Part shown: piece by piece, positions 37,735 to 47,591 of the stretch
Layout of the letters: the number at the start of each line of letters is the position of its first letter
Numbering within the stretch: position 1 is the first letter of the stretch
NCBI RefSeq assembly: GCF_015355755.1
Contig: NZ_JACVEE010000001.1
Span: forward strand, 496,001 to 560,000
DNA: 64,000 nucleotides
Direction of reading: 5' to 3'
DNA from: Nocardia sp. XZ_19_385
Lineage (GTDB): Bacteria; Actinomycetota; Actinomycetes; Mycobacteriales; Mycobacteriaceae
Position numbers and translations under genes: made by a program
The notes under the pieces: model-generated
Database searches by the model: none
Seen by the model: only the letters and a program-made list of their open reading frames with translations
What the model was told of the DNA's origin: nothing

Positions 37735-38775
37735 TTAACGCACGGTGGCGGCCGCAACTTGGAGTTGCTCGAGAAGTTCGGCCCCGGTCCAGGTGCGCTT
37801 GTCGCCCTGCTCCGCGGCCACAATGAGTTCGATGAGTCGCTGGTTCACCGGTGTCGGCATGCCGACCATGGCCCCCAGGCCGACGATTTCGCCGCAGAGC
37901 CAAGAGATTTCGGTTTTCCGGCCGAGCGCGAGGTCATCGGCCATGGACGAGCGCGCCACCGGATCGATGTTGAGGATTTTCGCGGCGACACGCCGGAAAA
38001 CTCCGTCGGGCACCGTCAGCATCCGCGTCATCAGCGCGGGCGGCAGCGGGGTGAGCCGGGCGGGCTCGATCCGGGCCCGATTCATCGCCGCGAGGGCTTC
38101 CTGCTGGGTCAGCGCCAGGCAGCGGCGATAGTTCCGGTCGCCGAGCTGCTCGCGCAGCGGCCGCCCGGACAGCGCGTTGATCGGGTTGTTCAGGTTCAGC
38201 AAGAGTTTCGCCCACTGCACCGGCAGCAGGTGCGCGTGCCGCCGCCAGCCGAGCCCGGATCGGGCGAACAGGTCTGTGAAGTCGGCGAGCGCCGGATCGT
38301 CCTGGATCGCGATATCGCCCTCGGTCCCGCGATGGAAGCGCCCCTGCGGGTGCTGCACGACGTTGAACATCACCATCCCGGCCAGCACCACGCAGGTGGG
38401 CAGGATCTCCCGGATGACCACGTCGTTGCCGATGCCGTTCTGCAGGCTCAGCACGACGGTGCCCGGCCGGACCTTGCCGATCAGCCCGCGCACCGCGTCC
38501 GCGGTGGCCGCCGATTTCACGGTGACCAGCACCAGATCCGCGGACCCGGCCTCGTCCGGCTCGGTGGCGACCTCGAACCGGTCGCTGCCGAGGGTGACCT
38601 CGCCGCCGTCCAGATCGGTGAGCCGCAGTCCGGTCGCGCTGATCTGGTCGAGCACCCGCGGCCGGCCGACGAAGGTGACCTCCGCACCGGCGGCCGCCAG
38701 CTTCCCGCCTGCGAACACGCCGATGCTGCCCGCGCCGAGTACCAGGACGCGGTGGGGTAATCGCTCCCGGCTCAC
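37735..38775 (-). CDS. 2-dehydropantoate 2-reductase family protein
   Basis: The 346-residue protein has the NADPH-binding LVLGAGSIGVFAGGKLAAAG, LVTVKSAATADAV and the catalytic Lys in WAKLLLNLNNPINAL, as in PanE (ketopantoate reductase of pantothenate synthesis). GTG 38775 overlaps the pafC stop (GTGA). M. tuberculosis has no gene between pafC and tatA, so this is a local insertion. It may be a PanE paralogue with another 2-keto acid substrate. The frame continues upstream as a shadow of pafC. Confidence 0.85.
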   Translation of the reverse strand: MSRERLPHRVLVLGAGSIGVFAGGKLAAAGAEVTFVGRPRVLDQISATGLRLTDLDGGEVTLGSDRFEVATEPDEAGSADLVLVTVKSAATADAVRGLIGKVRPGTVVLSLQNGIGNDVVIREILPTCVVLAGMVMFNVVQHPQGRFHRGTEGDIAIQDDPALADFTDLFARSGLGWRRHAHLLPVQWAKLLLNLNNPINALSGRPLREQLGDRNYRRCLALTQQEALAAMNRARIEPARLTPLPPALMTRMLTVPDGVFRRVAAKILNIDPVARSSMADDLALGRKTEISWLCGEIVGLGAMVGMPTPVNQRLIELIVAAEQGDKRTWTGAELLEQLQVAAATVR

Positions 38776-39761
38776 GGTGTGCCGGCCTCCTCGTATCCGG
38801 CGGCCGCATAGGTGGCGAGCGCGGCATTGGACCGTTCCCGTACGGCCGCAACGAGTTCCGGCGGTCCGAGCACCGTCACGCCCGAGCCGAAGCCGAGCAG
38901 CAGCCGCGCCATCCAATCCAGCGTGGCGAACCGCATCGTCGCCTCCAGGCTGCCGTCGGGGTGCACCGCCATCCGGTGCATCGGGTACTGGTCGAGTACC
39001 CAGCCGTAGTCGGGACGAACGAGCAAGCGCGCCAACGGCACCGCGGGATCGTCCTGGAACAGGTCCAGGGCCGCGGCTTCGGCGGTGGCGTGGCTGGGCG
39101 GGCGAGCCGCCTCGTCCAGTTCGGTGGCCGCCTCGATCCGGTCGAAGCGGAACAGCCGCACGCCCTCGGCCTGGCGGCACCAGCCCTGCAGGTAACTGTT
39201 GTTGTCTACGAGCACGATCCGGATCGGGTCGACGACCCGCTCGGAGACCACGTCGCGGCTGGCCGAGTAGTAGACGATCCGCACCGCGCGCTTGTCGGCG
39301 AGCGCGGCGCGCACGGTGGCGACGGGATCTTTCCCGCTGCCCGGCCGAGCCGTCACCGGCGGCGCGGGCACGATACGTCCACCGGTGATCGCCGCTTCGA
39401 TCTTGGCGATCGCGGCGTGCGCGGCGGTCGGGTCGACCATGCCGGGCATGTCCACGATCGAGCGCAACGCCACCAGCAGCGCGGTCGCCTCGGTCGAGGT
39501 CAGCCGCAGCGGCCGGTCGATACCCGCCGAGAAGGTGACCTCGATGCTCTCCTCGGAGAACGACAGGTCGATGAGGTCGCCGGGGCCGTAGCCGGGCAGG
39601 CCGCACATCCACAGCTGATTCAGGTCGCTCATCAGCTGTTTGGTGGTGACGCCGAGATCGGCGGCCGCGTCCGCGGCACTGATGCCGGGATTCGCGATGA
39701 AGTACGGAATCATGTTGAGCAGCCGCGAAAGCCGCACCGAGAGACGGGAATTCGAACTCAC
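38772..39761 (-). CDS. pafC: WYL regulator PafC
   Basis: The 329-residue protein has an N-terminal winged HTH (LSRLLNMIPYFIANPGISAADAAADLGV), a WYL domain (VRIVYYSASRDVVSERVVDPIRI, then SYLQGWCRQAEGVRLFRFDRI) and a WCX tail. With PafB it activates the LexA-independent DNA damage response in mycobacteria. GTG 39761 overlaps the pafB stop, and its own stop overlaps the next gene. Confidence 0.93.
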   Translation of the reverse strand: MSSNSRLSVRLSRLLNMIPYFIANPGISAADAAADLGVTTKQLMSDLNQLWMCGLPGYGPGDLIDLSFSEESIEVTFSAGIDRPLRLTSTEATALLVALRSIVDMPGMVDPTAAHAAIAKIEAAITGGRIVPAPPVTARPGSGKDPVATVRAALADKRAVRIVYYSASRDVVSERVVDPIRIVLVDNNSYLQGWCRQAEGVRLFRFDRIEAATELDEAARPPSHATAEAAALDLFQDDPAVPLARLLVRPDYGWVLDQYPMHRMAVHPDGSLEATMRFATLDWMARLLLGFGSGVTVLGPPELVAAVRERSNAALATYAAAGYEEAGTP

Positions 39762-40753
39762 GACAGCGCGACCTCCGTACGATCGAACACCGAGCGCAAC
39801 CGCGCGACCACGTCGGCGCGCAGATCCTCGGGCGCGAGCACCAGCGCGTCCGGGCCGAGCCCGGTGATCAAGCGCGCCAGCCAATCTCGCGACCGGATCG
39901 GTACCTGCACCACCATGCCGCCGCGGTCACCGATGGCCCGCTCCTCCATCACTTGGCCGAGCCGGCGGATCTCCTGCCCGCGGCCGTCGGCCACCCACAC
40001 CGTCGCCGATCCGCTGACCGGGGTGTTGCTGGTGACGCGATCGACGATCTCGCGCAGGTCCACCTCGTCGGGTTTGCGCACGGTGTTGGACGGGCCGTAG
40101 GGCGTCACCTCGTCACCGATGCGGGACAACCGGAAGCTGCGGACGTCGTCGCGATCCCGGTCGTGCCCGACCAGATACCAGCGGCCGTGCCGGGTCACCA
40201 CACCCCACGGCTCCACATCACGCATCAGGTAGGGCGCGTTCACCGCGCCGCGATGCTCGAACCGCACCGCCTGCCCGGCATCGATCGCGGCGAGCAACTT
40301 GCCCAGCACCGGCTCCGAACCGCGGGTGCGCGCCGGCACCGCGGGCGCTGTCACCGCGACATCGGCTTCGACGTGAATGCCGGCCGCCCGCAGCTTCAGC
40401 AGCGCGGATTCCGCGGCCGCCGCCAGCTCCGGGGACTCCCACATCTGCACCGCGACCGCGACCGCCGCCGCTTCCTCGTCGCTGAGGTCGATCTCGGGCA
40501 GCTCGTAGGCGTCCCGGTTGATCCGGTACCCCTCGACGCTCGAATACCGGCTCACCGGCCCGATTTCCAGCGGAATGCCCAGGTCACGCAGTTCGTTCTT
40601 GTCGCGCTCGAACATTCGGCTGAACGCCTCGTCGCTCGCGGACTCCTCGTACCCCGCGACGCTGTCGCGGATCCGCTCCGCGGTCAAGAACTGCCGGGTC
40701 GACAACAGCGCGATGACCAGATTCATCAGCCGCTCGACCTTGGATATCGCCAC
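39758..40753 (-). CDS. pafB: WYL regulator PafB
   Basis: The 331-residue paralogue of PafC starts with KVERLMNLVIALLSTRQFLTAERI (HTH). The WYL core includes VRFEHRGAVNAPYLMRDVEPWGV, HGRWYLVGHDRDRDDVRSFRLSRI and a WCX tail. It is first in a coupled cluster pafB-pafC-panE. GTG 40753 is chosen because it gives the family N-terminus; a longer frame upstream overlaps the divergent gene. Confidence 0.93.
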   Translation of the reverse strand: MAISKVERLMNLVIALLSTRQFLTAERIRDSVAGYEESASDEAFSRMFERDKNELRDLGIPLEIGPVSRYSSVEGYRINRDAYELPEIDLSDEEAAAVAVAVQMWESPELAAAAESALLKLRAAGIHVEADVAVTAPAVPARTRGSEPVLGKLLAAIDAGQAVRFEHRGAVNAPYLMRDVEPWGVVTRHGRWYLVGHDRDRDDVRSFRLSRIGDEVTPYGPSNTVRKPDEVDLREIVDRVTSNTPVSGSATVWVADGRGQEIRRLGQVMEERAIGDRGGMVVQVPIRSRDWLARLITGLGPDALVLAPEDLRADVVARLRSVFDRTEVALS

Positions 40754-40820
40754 CCGGTAGAGCGTAATAGCCCGGGGGCGCCGCACGCGCGGCGGCGCAC
40801 AGATCCCGCATGATGGAACC

Positions 40821-41117
40821 ATGATCGTCGCCTTCTCTGTCACCCCGCTCGGTACCGGTGTCGATGTCGGCCAAGCCGTCGCAGAAGCGGTGCGGATCGT
40901 GCGGGCCAGTGGCCTGCCGAACCGGACCGACGCCATGTTCACCACGCTCGAAGGCGAATGGGACGAGGTGATGGCGGTGGTGAAACAGGCCAGTGACGCC
41001 GTGCTCGCCGTCGCGCCACGTTGCAGCCTGGTGCTCAAGGCCGATATCCGGCCGGGCGTCACCGATGGGATGACCTCGAAGGTGGCGACCGTCGAACGTT
41101 ATCTCGCGGACGGGTAA
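40821..41117 (+). CDS. Thiamine-binding / UPF0045 (MTH1187-YkoF) family protein
   Basis: The 98-residue ferredoxin-like protein starts [13 protein letters not shown] and contains the family [21 protein letters not shown]. Relatives bind thiamine or hydroxymethylpyrimidine and are usually soluble. It is divergent from pafB. Confidence 0.8.
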   Translation: MIVAFSVTPLGTGVDVGQAVAEAVRIVRASGLPNRTDAMFTTLEGEWDEVMAVVKQASDAVLAVAPRCSLVLKADIRPGVTDGMTSKVATVERYLADG

Positions 41118-41180
41118 TCGCCGCTCGGCCAGCAGGTTTGCCCCTCCGATGCCGGGTATCCGGTAGGTGGATGGGAGGCA

Positions 41181-41990
41181 ATGATGCAACGGCCTCGAGT
41201 GATTACACACAATGTCGTCTCGGTGGACGGCAGACTCGCGGTTTCGCCGCGCACGCTGCTGATGCTGGACGATCGCTGGCCCGCGGGCGGAGACGGCTAT
41301 CTCGATATCCTGCGCCGGCATCAGCCGCAGGTGCTGCTGGAAGGCAGCGGATCCCTGGTGACCGACGACCAGCGGCCCGCCCTGCTCCCCGCGACCGACC
41401 TGCCGCCGCACGTGCTGGGCAGCGACTATCTGCCCGCCGAAGTGCGGGCGAAGGCGAGCGCCGGGTGGTTCGTGGTGCCCGACAGCCGGGGGCGGGTGCG
41501 CTGGACGTACAAGGAATTCCCGGGTGCGGAGATGGCGGGCTGGCACCTGCTGGTGCTGGTCGCGGTCGCGACGCCGCTGCGGTACCTGGCGTATCTGCGG
41601 CGCGAGCAGATCCCTTATCTGGTGGTCGGGCGGCGGCACGTGGATCTGACCGCGGCGCTGAAGGTGCTGCGGGCCAGGTTCGCCGTGGACACCGTCGTGG
41701 CCACCGGCGGCGCGCGGCTGGGCGGGGCGTTGCTGCGGGCCGGGCTGATCGATGAGATCGAGACGGAGATCGTCCCGATCGCGGTCGGCGGCACCCGCAC
41801 GCCGATGATGTTCACCGCGCCGGATCTGGAGCGCACGGTCCGTCCGACCCGATTGCGCTGTCTCGGAGTCGAATCCAGGCCGCACGGGCGAGTGCTGGTG
41901 CGCTACGCCGTGGACAACGAAGCGCCACCGCCGCCGAAAAAATCCGGGCACCAGCTCGCCGCGGCCGATCATCCACGGACCTCGTCCTGA
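41181..41990 (+). CDS. RibD C-terminal / dihydrofolate-reductase-fold protein
   Basis: The 269-residue protein fits the RibD reductase domain family: RPRVITHNVVSVDGRL at the start, VVATGGARLGGALLRAGLIDE with the NADPH-binding glycines, and IVPIAVGG near the end. There is no deaminase domain, so it is a stand-alone reductase of unknown substrate, possibly a pteridine or pyrimidine. The C-terminal 20 residues look disordered. Confidence 0.82.
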   Translation: MMQRPRVITHNVVSVDGRLAVSPRTLLMLDDRWPAGGDGYLDILRRHQPQVLLEGSGSLVTDDQRPALLPATDLPPHVLGSDYLPAEVRAKASAGWFVVPDSRGRVRWTYKEFPGAEMAGWHLLVLVAVATPLRYLAYLRREQIPYLVVGRRHVDLTAALKVLRARFAVDTVVATGGARLGGALLRAGLIDEIETEIVPIAVGGTRTPMMFTAPDLERTVRPTRLRCLGVESRPHGRVLVRYAVDNEAPPPPKKSGHQLAAADHPRTSS

Positions 41991-42012
41991 CGCTCGTGCC
42001 GCGGCAGACTGT

Positions 42013-42378
42013 CTACTGCGAGATCTGGGTCTGCTGATAGCAGGCCAGGCGCCAGCCCGCCTTGGTCAGCACGTAGGTGCTGGACATGATGCCGCGGAAA
42101 GCCGGTTCGGCCCCATCGCGGTAGGCGATGCCGGTGTAGACCAGCACCTTGCTGTCGGACCCGACGTCGACGAGCCGGGGATCGTCGATCTCGTAGGCCC
42201 GCCACGGCGGCGCGTCACGCAGCGATTCGACCACTCCGGCGCGATCCAGCACCATGCCGTTGGCCAGGATCATCACCGCGTCGTCGGTCATGAGTTCGCC
42301 GTAGAAGGACGCGCCGGTGCTCGCACACAGCGCGTCCCACCCTTGGCGTTCGATGTCGAGCAGTTCCTTCAGTTCCAT
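42013..42378 (-). CDS. SnoaL-like / DUF4440 (NTF2-fold) protein
   Basis: The 121-residue cone-shaped NTF2-like fold protein has LDIERQGWDALCASTGASFY, DDAVMILANGMVLDR and the final TYVLTKAGWRLACYQQT. Such proteins bind small hydrophobic ligands or act as isomerases. It lies just downstream of pafA on the same strand, 27 bases away, and may be co-transcribed with it. Confidence 0.8.
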   Translation of the reverse strand: MELKELLDIERQGWDALCASTGASFYGELMTDDAVMILANGMVLDRAGVVESLRDAPPWRAYEIDDPRLVDVGSDSKVLVYTGIAYRDGAEPAFRGIMSSTYVLTKAGWRLACYQQTQISQ

Positions 42379-42405
42379 GGGGTCGGTATACCCAGGAACC
42401 GGCGG

Positions 42406-43764
42406 CTACATCGAGGCGATCAGCCGGTCGACGCGCTCGTCCACCGAGCGGAACGGATCCTTGCACAGCACGGTGCGCTGGGCCTGGTCGTTCAACTTCA
42501 GGTGCACCCAGTCGACGGTGAAGTCGCGGCCCGCCTCCTGCGCGGCGGTGATGAAATCGCCGCGGAGCTTGGCGCGGGTGGTCTGCGGCGGGGTGTCCAC
42601 CGCGGCGTCCACGGCCTCGTCCTCGGTGATCCGCTTTGCCAGGCCCTTGCGCTGCAGCAGGTCGAAGATGCCGCGGCCGCGCTTGATGTCGTGGTAGGTC
42701 AGGTCCAGCTGGGCGATCTTCGGGTCGGACAGCTCCATGTTGTAGCGGTCCTGGTAGCGCTGGAACAGCTTGCGCTTGATCACCCAGTCGATCTCGGTGT
42801 CGACCTTGGCGAAATCCTGGGCCTCGACCGCGTCCAGGGTGCGGCCCCACAGGTCGACGACCTGGTCGATCTGCGGATCGCGGTCCCGGTTGCGCAGATG
42901 TTCGACGGCGCGGGCGTAGTACTCACGCTGGATATCGAGGGCACTGGCCTGCCGGCCGCCCGCCAGGCGGACCGGACGCCGCCCGGTCATGTCGTGGCTG
43001 ACCTCACGGATCGCGCGAATCGGATTGTCCAGGGCGAAGTCCCGGAACGAGACACCGGCCTCGATCATCTCCAGCACCAGCGCCGCCGTGCCGACCTTCA
43101 GCATTGTGGTGGTCTCGGACATGTTCGAGTCGCCCACGATGACGTGCAGGCGGCGGTACTTCTCGGCGTCGGCGTGCGGCTCGTCGCGGGTGTTGATGAT
43201 CGGGCGCGAGCGGGTGGTCGCCGAGGAGACGCCCTCCCAGATGTGCTCGGCGCGCTGCGACAGGCAGAAGGTCGCGGCCTTCGGCGTCTGCAGCACTTTG
43301 CCCGCGCCACAGATCAATTGGCGGGTCACCAGGAACGGCAGCAGCACATCCGAGATCCGGGAGAACTCGCCGGCGCGCACCACGAGGAAGTTCTCGTGGC
43401 AGCCGTAGGAGTTGCCCGCGGAGTCGGTGTTGTTCTTGAACAGGTAGATGTCGCCGCCGATACCTTCCTCGGCGAGCCGCTGTTCGGCGTCGATCAGGAG
43501 TTCCTCGAGCACGCGCTCACCGGCGCGGTCATGGGTGACCAGCTGATGCAGGCTGTCGCACTCGGCCGTGGCGTACTCCGGATGCGAACCCACATCGAGG
43601 TACAACCGAGCCCCGTTGCGCAGGAACACATTCGAGCTCCTGCCCCAGGACACCACCCGGCGGAAAAGGTACCGGGCCACCTCGTCGGGGGACAGCCGAC
43701 GGTGACCGTGGAAGGTGCATGTCACACCGAACTCGGTCTCGATCCCCATGATTCGTCGCTGCAC
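42406..43764 (-). CDS. pafA: Pup-protein ligase PafA
   Basis: The 452-residue ligase attaches Pup via its C-terminal Glu to substrate lysines using ATP. It is nearly the same length and sequence as the M. tuberculosis enzyme: [10 protein letters not shown] (nucleotide-binding Glu), [15 protein letters not shown] with the catalytic Asp, [37 protein letters not shown] 43764 gives the family start. A strong terminator lies upstream after prcA, so pafA likely has its own promoter in 43765-43862. Confidence 0.97.
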   Translation of the reverse strand: MQRRIMGIETEFGVTCTFHGHRRLSPDEVARYLFRRVVSWGRSSNVFLRNGARLYLDVGSHPEYATAECDSLHQLVTHDRAGERVLEELLIDAEQRLAEEGIGGDIYLFKNNTDSAGNSYGCHENFLVVRAGEFSRISDVLLPFLVTRQLICGAGKVLQTPKAATFCLSQRAEHIWEGVSSATTRSRPIINTRDEPHADAEKYRRLHVIVGDSNMSETTTMLKVGTAALVLEMIEAGVSFRDFALDNPIRAIREVSHDMTGRRPVRLAGGRQASALDIQREYYARAVEHLRNRDRDPQIDQVVDLWGRTLDAVEAQDFAKVDTEIDWVIKRKLFQRYQDRYNMELSDPKIAQLDLTYHDIKRGRGIFDLLQRKGLAKRITEDEAVDAAVDTPPQTTRAKLRGDFITAAQEAGRDFTVDWVHLKLNDQAQRTVLCKDPFRSVDERVDRLIASM

Positions 43765-43862
43765 ATGTTCGACATTACAGCCATGTCATGTACTTCCGTG
43801 GGGCCGCGGACAACACAGGCCATACGGGTTCACAACGATTTGACCGGAGCGACCGCACGCAA

Positions 43863-43906
43863 AAGCCCGGGCCCGCGCTGCGTTGCTGCAGCGCGGACCC
43901 GGGCTT
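43863..43906 (-). terminator. Strong intrinsic terminator after prcA
   Basis: AAGCCCGGGCCCGCGCTGC (43863-43881) and its inverted copy (43888-43906, one mismatch) form a 19-bp stem with a 6-base loop. On the minus strand a run of four T follows. It begins 12 bases after the prcA stop and separates pup-prcB-prcA from pafA. Confidence 0.8.
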
Positions 43907-43917
43907 CGGCTGTCGGA

Positions 43918-44709
43918 TTACTCCGGTTTCGGCGCGTCCTTGGTGGGCTCTGCTTCGGCCGGCTTTGCCTCGGCGGGCTCATCCGCGGCCGGAGCCGCGG
44001 TTTTGCCCGGATTCAGCAGCTTCTCCAGCGCCGAGTTGGTGACCCGCCGGAAAGCACGGCGCGGCCGCGCCTGCTCCAGCGTGGCTACCTCGAGCTGTGC
44101 CACCCCGATGGCCCGCTTGTCCGGGCCCTCGGGCACTCCGGCCTGCAACGCCTTGACCGCCACACCGATGGCCGCGGTGAGATCCAGGCCGGCCTTGTAG
44201 GAGCTCTTCAACGCACTGACGATGGGCTCGGTCGTGCCGCCCATCACCACATACTCGCGCTCGTCGGCGATGGAGCCGTCGAAGTTGATCCGATACAGCA
44301 CCGATTCGGGCTGCTGCTCCGGATACCCCACCTCGGCGACGCAGATTTCCACCTCGTAAGGCTTGAGCTGGTCGGTGAAGATGGCGCCGAGGGTCTGCGC
44401 GTAGGCGTTGGCCAGCGCGCGACCGGTGACATCGCGCCGGTCGAACTGGTAACCGCGCAGATCGGCCTGCAGGATGCCGTTACGGCGCAGGTTCTCGAAC
44501 TCGTTGTACTTGCCCACGGCCGCGAAACCCACGCGGTCGTAGAGCTCACTCACCTTGTGCAGGGTCGCCGACGGATTCTCCGCGACGAACAGCACGCCCT
44601 TGTCGTATACCAGCACGATGACACTGCGACCGCGAGCGATGCCCTTGCGCGCGAGCTCGGTCTTGTCGCGCATGATCTGTTCGGCCGAGGCGTAATACGG
44701 CAGTGTCAT
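43918..44709 (-). CDS. prcA: 20S proteasome alpha subunit PrcA
   Basis: The 263-residue alpha-type proteasome subunit starts [24 protein letters not shown], the gate-forming N-terminus. It continues with the fold [17 protein letters not shown] and ends in a Pro/Ala/Glu-rich tail (residues 225-263). It forms the outer rings. Its ATG overlaps the prcB stop. Confidence 0.97.
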   Translation of the reverse strand: MTLPYYASAEQIMRDKTELARKGIARGRSVIVLVYDKGVLFVAENPSATLHKVSELYDRVGFAAVGKYNEFENLRRNGILQADLRGYQFDRRDVTGRALANAYAQTLGAIFTDQLKPYEVEICVAEVGYPEQQPESVLYRINFDGSIADEREYVVMGGTTEPIVSALKSSYKAGLDLTAAIGVAVKALQAGVPEGPDKRAIGVAQLEVATLEQARPRRAFRRVTNSALEKLLNPGKTAAPAADEPAEAKPAEAEPTKDAPKPE

Positions 44710-45575
44710 GCGGTGGCACCCCCTTCAACCTCTGCGGCCTCACGATCGGCGACGATCCCGCGGGTGATCGCGGCCAAACGCTCCTCGGACACCTCGTCGG
44801 CGCCGTCTTCGTTGATCACGACCGCCGTCGGGAAGATGCCGCGCACCAGATCCGGACCGCCGGTGGCGGTGTCGTCGTCGGCCGCGTCGAACAGCGACTC
44901 GATCGCGATCCGCAGCGCGCGTTCCTCGTCGAGTCCCTTGGAATACAACTTCTTCAGCGACGACTTGGCGAACATCGACCCGGAACCGACAGCGGCATAA
45001 CCGAATCGCTCCTCGCTGCGCCCACCGACCACGTCGTAGGTGATGATCCGGCCCTTGCGGTCCGGATCGACGGTGTGCTCGTCGTAGCCGACCAGCACCG
45101 GCACCACGGCCAGGCCCTGCATGGCGGCAGGGAGGTTGTCGCGCACCATCTTCGACAGCTTGTTGGCCTTGCCGTCGAAGGTGAGCGAGACGCCCTCGAT
45201 CTTCTCGTAGTACTCCAACTCCACCGCGAACAACCGCACCATCTCGATGGCCAGGCCCGCGGTGCCCGCGATACCCGCCGCCGAGAAGCTGTCGGTGATG
45301 TGCACCTTCTCGATGTCCCTGCTGGCCAGCAGGTTCCCCTGGGTGGCACGCCGGTCACCGGCGATCAGCACGCCGCCGCGGTAGGACACCGTGACGATGG
45401 TGGTGCCGTGCGGGGCGAGGTCCGACGCGGCGGTGCCACCGGCTGCTGCGGTGGCACCGTCGATCGCGGCGAACCTGTTGCCCGGCAACAGCTCCGGTGC
45501 GTGCTGACGCAGATGCTCGATGAACGAGGACAGTGCGTGCCCCGGTTGGAGACGCATCGGGTCACCTGCTGTCAC
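44706..45575 (-). CDS. prcB: 20S proteasome beta subunit PrcB
   Basis: The 289-residue precursor has a 57-residue propeptide ending in APHG; Thr58 of [12 protein letters not shown] becomes the catalytic N-terminal Thr. Later motifs are [11 protein letters not shown] and [20 protein letters not shown] 45575 overlaps the pup stop (GTGA), so the three genes are co-translated. Confidence 0.97.
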   Translation of the reverse strand: MTAGDPMRLQPGHALSSFIEHLRQHAPELLPGNRFAAIDGATAAAGGTAASDLAPHGTTIVTVSYRGGVLIAGDRRATQGNLLASRDIEKVHITDSFSAAGIAGTAGLAIEMVRLFAVELEYYEKIEGVSLTFDGKANKLSKMVRDNLPAAMQGLAVVPVLVGYDEHTVDPDRKGRIITYDVVGGRSEERFGYAAVGSGSMFAKSSLKKLYSKGLDEERALRIAIESLFDAADDDTATGGPDLVRGIFPTAVVINEDGADEVSEERLAAITRGIVADREAAEVEGGATA

Positions 45576-45766
45576 TGGCCGCCCTTCTGCACGTACGCAC
45601 GGACGAAGTCTTCGGCGTTCTCTTCGAGCACGTCATCGATCTCGTCGAGCAGGTCGTCGGTCTCCTCCGCCAGTTTTTCGCGGCGCTCCTGACCCGCGGC
45701 GTCTACACCCTCGGGACCCTCGTCCTCGTCGCCGCCCCCGGTGCGCTTGGTCTGCTCTTGTGCCAT
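45572..45766 (-). CDS. pup: Prokaryotic ubiquitin-like protein Pup
   Basis: The 64-residue intrinsically disordered protein is acidic and ends in Gly-Gly-Gln. The terminal Gln must be deamidated to Glu by Dop before conjugation by PafA. The central [20 protein letters not shown] is the region that binds the proteasomal ATPase. It is first of the pup-prcB-prcA operon; the 153 bases upstream (45767-45919) hold its promoter. Confidence 0.97.
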   Translation of the reverse strand: MAQEQTKRTGGGDEDEGPEGVDAAGQERREKLAEETDDLLDEIDDVLEENAEDFVRAYVQKGGQ

Positions 45767-45919
45767 GGCAGCCGACCTCCTCTGTCCTCATCATGACCGG
45801 AACTGAATTATGAGCACGGTCCCGATCATGAGCAATGTGCGTGCTCGTCCTTCAACCCTACCCAGCAACACCGGCGGGATGGCGTATCTGTGTTCAATTC
45901 GCCGTCCGCTTGTGTTCGG

Positions 45920-47419
45920 TTATGTAGTCAGCTGTTCCACCAAATCGGCCGCGGAGTTCACTCCATCGAGCAGTTTGCCCACATGTGCCTTGGTGCCGCG
46001 GCGCGGTTCCAGCGTCGGGATCCGCACCAGCGAATCGCCGCCGAGGTCGAAGATCACCGAATCCCAACTGGCGGCCGCGATGTCGGCGCCGAAGCGGCGC
46101 AGGCACTCGCCGCGGAAGTAGGCGCGGGTGTCGGTCGGCGCGTTCGTCATCGCGTCGAGCACCTGCTGCTCGGTGACCAGTCGCTTCATCGAACCGCGCG
46201 CGACCAGGCGGTTGTAGAGGCCCTTGTCCAGGCGCACGTCCGAGTACTGCAGGTCGATCATGTGCAGTTTCGGGGCGGACCAGGCCAGGCCCTCACGCTG
46301 CCGGTAGCCCTCGAGCAGGCGCAACTTGGCGGTCCAGTCGAGCAGGTCGGCGGTCTCCATCGGGTCGCGTTCCAGCAGGTCCAGCACCATGGCCCAGTTG
46401 TCCAGGATGTCGCGGGCGCGCGGGTCGTCGACGCCTTCGCGGTCCATGAACTTCGCCGCCCGCTCGTGGTAGAGCCGCTGCAGCGCCAGGCCGGTCAGTT
46501 CGCGGCCGTCGGCCAAGGCGACGGTGGCGCGCAGCGTGGGGTCGTGGCTGATCTGGTGCACGGCGGTGACCGGGCGGGCCAGCTGCAGATCCGAGAGGTC
46601 CTCGCCGGCCTCGATGAGGTCCAGCACCAGGGCGGTGGTGCCGACCTTGAGGTAGGTCGACATCTCGGCCAGGTTGGCGTCACCGATGATGACGTGCAGG
46701 CGGCGGTACTTGTCGGCGTCGGCGTGCGGTTCGTCGCGGGTGTTGATGATGCCGCGCTTGAGCGTGGTCTCCAGGCCGACCTCGACCTCGATGTAGTCGG
46801 CGCGCTGGGAGAGCTGGAATCCGGCGTGATCGCCGGACTGGCCGATGCCGACGCGGCCGGAGCCACAGATGACCTGACGGGAGACGAAGAACGGGGTCAG
46901 CCCGACGATGATCTGGTTGAACGGGGTGTCGCGGCTCATCAGGTAGTTCTCGTGGGTGCCGTAGGAGGCGCCCTTGCCGTCGACGTTGTTCTTGTACAGC
47001 TGCAGGCGCGGGGCGCCGGGCACGCTGGAGGCGTGCCGCGCGGCGGCTTCCATGACCCGTTCGCCCGCTTTGTCCCAAATGACCGCATCGAGCGCGTCGG
47101 TGACCTCGGGCGCGGAGTACTCCGGGTGCGCGTGGTCGACGTACAGCCGCGCGCCATTGGTGAGGATCATGTTGGCGGCCCCGACCTCGTCGGCGTCGAT
47201 CACCGGGGCCGGGCCGTTCATCCGGGACAGGTCGAATCCGCGCGCGTCCCGCAGCGGCGACTCCACCTCGTAATCCCAGCGGGTCCGCTTGGCGCGCGGC
47301 ACACCCTCGGCGGCGGCGTAGGCGAGAACCGCTTGCGTGGAGGTAAGAATCGGGTTCGCCGACGGCTCGGTGGGAGTGGAGATGCCGTATTCGACCTCGA
47401 TACCGATAATGCGCTGCAT
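45920..47419 (-). CDS. dop: Pup deamidase/depupylase Dop
   Basis: The 499-residue PafA-like protein has [12 protein letters not shown], the Dop-specific loop region (residues 36-65), [13 protein letters not shown] with the catalytic Asp, and [14 protein letters not shown]. It converts Pup-Gln to Pup-Glu and removes Pup from conjugates. In M. tuberculosis mpa is close upstream; here the upstream gene is an unrelated DUF418 protein on the other strand. Confidence 0.96.
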   Translation of the reverse strand: MQRIIGIEVEYGISTPTEPSANPILTSTQAVLAYAAAEGVPRAKRTRWDYEVESPLRDARGFDLSRMNGPAPVIDADEVGAANMILTNGARLYVDHAHPEYSAPEVTDALDAVIWDKAGERVMEAAARHASSVPGAPRLQLYKNNVDGKGASYGTHENYLMSRDTPFNQIIVGLTPFFVSRQVICGSGRVGIGQSGDHAGFQLSQRADYIEVEVGLETTLKRGIINTRDEPHADADKYRRLHVIIGDANLAEMSTYLKVGTTALVLDLIEAGEDLSDLQLARPVTAVHQISHDPTLRATVALADGRELTGLALQRLYHERAAKFMDREGVDDPRARDILDNWAMVLDLLERDPMETADLLDWTAKLRLLEGYRQREGLAWSAPKLHMIDLQYSDVRLDKGLYNRLVARGSMKRLVTEQQVLDAMTNAPTDTRAYFRGECLRRFGADIAAASWDSVIFDLGGDSLVRIPTLEPRRGTKAHVGKLLDGVNSAADLVEQLTT

Positions 47420-47591
47420 ACCTCGAGCCTAGGCGACGCCCGCACCCGAGCCCTCCGCACCCGGGCTGCGGCGCGCCCGATCCCATTCCGGCAGGGGATG
47501 TTCGGTCCGTCGAGCGGCGGACCCGAAGTCATCCCGGGGGTGGTACTTCCGGAGGATCCTTCGGCTCGGGGGCGGGGCTGATAGTCGGTGT

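Noticed and set aside
45812..45846. Inverted repeat GAGCACG / CGTGCTC upstream of pup
   Set aside because: Seven-base arms with a 21-base gap give no clear terminator or operator form.
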